DNA of 64,000 bases from a virus. Positions 62,262 through 64,000 of this stretch are shown piece by piece. The notes beneath the pieces were generated by a model. That model had not been told where the DNA came from. It did no database searches and saw only the letters and a list, made by a program, of their open reading frames with translations. The first letter of the stretch is position 1; each line of letters begins with the position of its first letter. The position numbers and the translations under genes were made by a program. Location: the IMG/VR virus record IMGVR_UViG_3300035698_007208, positions 1 through 64,000 of that record; one strand, given 5' to 3'.

Positions 62262-62708
62262 GTGGCACACATAGCAAAAAAAGTAGATAAGCCCTGGGGA
62301 TACGAAATTTGGTTAGAAGATGGCAAAAATACTCCGTATGCATTTAAGGAAATATTCTTTAAGGCCAACAATCAAACTAGTCTCCAAGTACATCGCTATA
62401 AAATAGAAACTAGCGTTGTTAAAAGTGGAACAGGTATATTGCTCAAAAGCAAAGAACTATTTGATATTGACGCATTTTTAGAAACCGGAATGACGCCTGA
62501 GGATATAGCAGCTTATATTAGTACTATGGAAATGATACCAATGGTTGAAGGGACGGCAATTACTATTCTACCAGGATTTGTTCATCGGGTTATTGCTACC
62601 ACAGATTTAGTATTTTTTGAAACAAGCACAACTGAGTTAAATGATGTGATTAGACTTCAAGACGATACTAACAGAATGCACGGCAAAATTGATAAGGAAC
62701 ACTTATGA
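62262..62708 (+). CDS. Cupin protein, mannose-6-phosphate isomerase type II-like
   Basis: A 148-residue cupin with KPWGYEIWLEDG at the start, SLQVHRYKIETSVVKSGTG in the first metal-binding strand pair, and ILPGFVHRVIATTDLVFFETSTTEL in the second. The pattern matches the C-terminal isomerase domain of bifunctional mannose-1-phosphate guanylyltransferase/isomerase proteins. It would interconvert fructose-6-P and mannose-6-P or act on a related sugar. The start is GTG with AAAGGAAT upstream. It overlaps the next gene by 4 bases. Confidence 0.75.
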   Translation: MAHIAKKVDKPWGYEIWLEDGKNTPYAFKEIFFKANNQTSLQVHRYKIETSVVKSGTGILLKSKELFDIDAFLETGMTPEDIAAYISTMEMIPMVEGTAITILPGFVHRVIATTDLVFFETSTTELNDVIRLQDDTNRMHGKIDKEHL

Positions 62709-63589
62709 GAATTGCACTATGCTTTAGTGGAATGATCAGAGAGGCATCACCAGCCGCCGCAAATATCAAACAATGGATTGGCAATGTGATGCCGTCAATA
62801 GATTTTTTTATGCATACGTGGGACGTTAGCCAGGATAAGCCGTGGCACCCGGGACACACAGGAATTCATAGTAGCTCGGGACCATCGCGGGCAATATTGC
62901 TTAACAGCAATTATAATCTACATCCGCCAGTAGACAGTAGTGATTTAATTAAAGGAATGCTACAACAATATAAACCATTTAAAAAAATCCGTGTTGATAA
63001 CCTTGAAAGTGCATGTAAAAGACATATTATTGCTGCCCAGCCATTATGGTACTCTTGGGCGCAAAGTAATAAACTAAAAGAAGAGTACGAAAAAGAACAC
63101 AGATTTGTGTATGACATTGTATTAAAGGTACGCACTGACATGGTTAGTCCTTTGGGAATAACCCTTGCATCAGATATTGCATATTATGAAAAAGACCCGG
63201 CAAAATTTTATGTGTGGGGTTCATCCGGCGGTAAGCATATGTCTAATTCTAAGAATTCCAATATTGCTATTGGCTTTGCTGAGTTAGATAAGCTCCGCGA
63301 GTGCAGACTGCATGGTACAGATTTCATGATAGAATTTGATAAATACCTTTATAATCGGCACATTAGAACAAAAGTACCGTTGGACGGTACCGAAACTGTG
63401 TATCGTTCAGTATGTTCGTCAAGCAGCCTAGACTTTATTGCGTGTTTGGTGGTTGAACACTTTTTTTACCATTCAGCAGCGACATTTGACCGCATGTGCA
63501 GGGACAACCTCGAGTTTAAAAACAAGTATTTTTTATTAAAAGACGACCTAGAACAAGCAGCAATGCGTAACACAGGAATGCATGCGTGA
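62705..63589 (+). CDS. 'CFSGQ'-family glycosyltransferase-like protein
   Basis: A 294-residue fourth member of the family: ALCFSGMIREASP (Gln of the motif replaced by Met, Thr by Glu), DFFMHTWDVS, DIVLKVRTDMVSP. The changed first motif suggests a different specificity. AGGAACACTT precedes the ATG. Overlaps the cupin gene and the nucleotidyltransferase gene by 4 bases, so the cluster is translated as a chain. Confidence 0.6.
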   Translation: MRIALCFSGMIREASPAAANIKQWIGNVMPSIDFFMHTWDVSQDKPWHPGHTGIHSSSGPSRAILLNSNYNLHPPVDSSDLIKGMLQQYKPFKKIRVDNLESACKRHIIAAQPLWYSWAQSNKLKEEYEKEHRFVYDIVLKVRTDMVSPLGITLASDIAYYEKDPAKFYVWGSSGGKHMSNSKNSNIAIGFAELDKLRECRLHGTDFMIEFDKYLYNRHIRTKVPLDGTETVYRSVCSSSSLDFIACLVVEHFFYHSAATFDRMCRDNLEFKNKYFLLKDDLEQAAMRNTGMHA

Positions 63590-64000
63590 AAAACACTGTC
63601 ATAATACCAACAGTGGGCTCCGGAAGCCGAATGGGCAGTATTGGATTATGCCTGAACAAAGCGTTAATTCCTTATAAAAACAAACCTATTATATCTCATA
63701 TTATTGCAGGTTTTCCTAAAGATACTAAGTTTATTATTCCTGTTGGTTATCTAGCTGAACAAGTAATTAGTTACTTTGATGTAGCTCACATTGACCTCGA
63801 TGTAGAATTTGTTCGTGTTGACGATTGGACATCATTGGCAAGCGGTACTATGAAAACACTGTTAATGTGCGAGCCATATGTGCATGGTCCATTTTGGTAT
63901 GTATCGTGTGATACGTATTTTGATGAAGACATAATAAAGCAGCGTGAAGAGCGAAATTGTTTTTACATAGAAAGTTGCACCTCTAGTACTCCTGAAGACT
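63586..64000 (+). CDS. Nucleotidyltransferase (sugar-phosphate type), cut by the window end
   Basis: The first 138 residues of a frame that continues beyond the window. It starts at GTG overlapping the upstream stop (GTGA). The N-terminal GSGSRMGSIGLCLNKALIPY corresponds to the GxGxRxx(8)K nucleotide-binding loop of NDP-sugar pyrophosphorylases. Next come KPIISHII, IIPVGYLAEQV, GTMKTLLMCEPYV and SCDTYFDEDI with the DxxF/metal Asp. It would activate a sugar phosphate to a nucleotide sugar, feeding the transferases of this cluster. The specific sugar cannot be told. Confidence 0.75.
   Translation, partial: MKNTVIIPTVGSGSRMGSIGLCLNKALIPYKNKPIISHIIAGFPKDTKFIIPVGYLAEQVISYFDVAHIDLDVEFVRVDDWTSLASGTMKTLLMCEPYVHGPFWYVSCDTYFDEDIIKQREERNCFYIESCTSSTPED

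Noticed and set aside
1-64000. CRISPR arrays, insertion sequences or integrase/attachment sites
   Set aside because: No regularly spaced direct repeats, transposase frames or integrase genes were seen.

Overview
The window is part of the genome of a T4-like (Tevenvirinae-type) myovirus. Evidence: genes recognisable as gp23, gp22, gp21, gp20, gp26-like, gp46, gp47, gp55, gp48/54-like, gp53, gp5, gp25, gp6 and gp7-like, plus TATAAATA-type late promoters beside gp55 itself. The AT-rich sequence, short gp23, oversized gp6/gp7 baseplate proteins and sugar-metabolism accessory genes suggest a marine phage of a Gram-negative bacterium, possibly alphaproteobacterial. The host is inferred, not shown.

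Layout. Positions 55-5987 (minus) hold the head module: gp23, gp22 scaffold, gp21 protease, an Asp-rich protein, a small core-like protein and gp20 portal. Positions 6063-9044 (minus) hold a tape-measure-like protein. It is divergent from a gp26-like gene (9147-10028, plus) that carries a T TTT TTC slippery heptamer opening into a -1 frame ORF, as in tail-assembly chaperones. Next come about 680 bases of non-coding, highly folded sequence and two endonucleases (endonuclease VII-like and GIY-YIG) that share a C-terminal domain. The gp46-gp47-gp55 block (12347-16106, minus) has a sigma70-type promoter. The baseplate operon (16276-44078, plus) follows: gp48/54-like, gp53, probable hub, lysozyme, gp5 in two frames, gp25, gp6 and a 5279-residue gp7-like giant. 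It is interrupted by a two-gene minus-strand island at 22940-23492. Fibre-like structural genes run from 44116 to 47999 and end at a strong terminator.

Positions 48060-64000 (plus) are an accessory region. It starts with glycosyltransferase-like proteins, small unknown genes, a small membrane protein and a MazG-like pyrophosphohydrolase. It ends in a tight, overlapping cluster: UDP-sugar dehydrogenase, radical SAM protein, four paralogous 'CFSGQ' proteins (one fused to a HAD phosphatase domain), two SGNH hydrolases, a cupin and a truncated nucleotidyltransferase. Together these look like a phage-borne pathway for making and modifying a surface or virion glycan.

The most unusual signals are: (1) four late-type promoter boxes each exactly 5 nt upstream of an ATG, which predicts leaderless mRNAs starting at the A of the start codon; (2) the structured RNA next to two endonucleases that share a tail domain and this promoter design; (3) the slippery site; (4) gp5 split in the -1 frame with its lysozyme domain as a separate upstream gene; (5) the giant gp7-like protein with a YHYH domain and three repeat tracts; (6) alternative hairpins in front of the sugar dehydrogenase gene.
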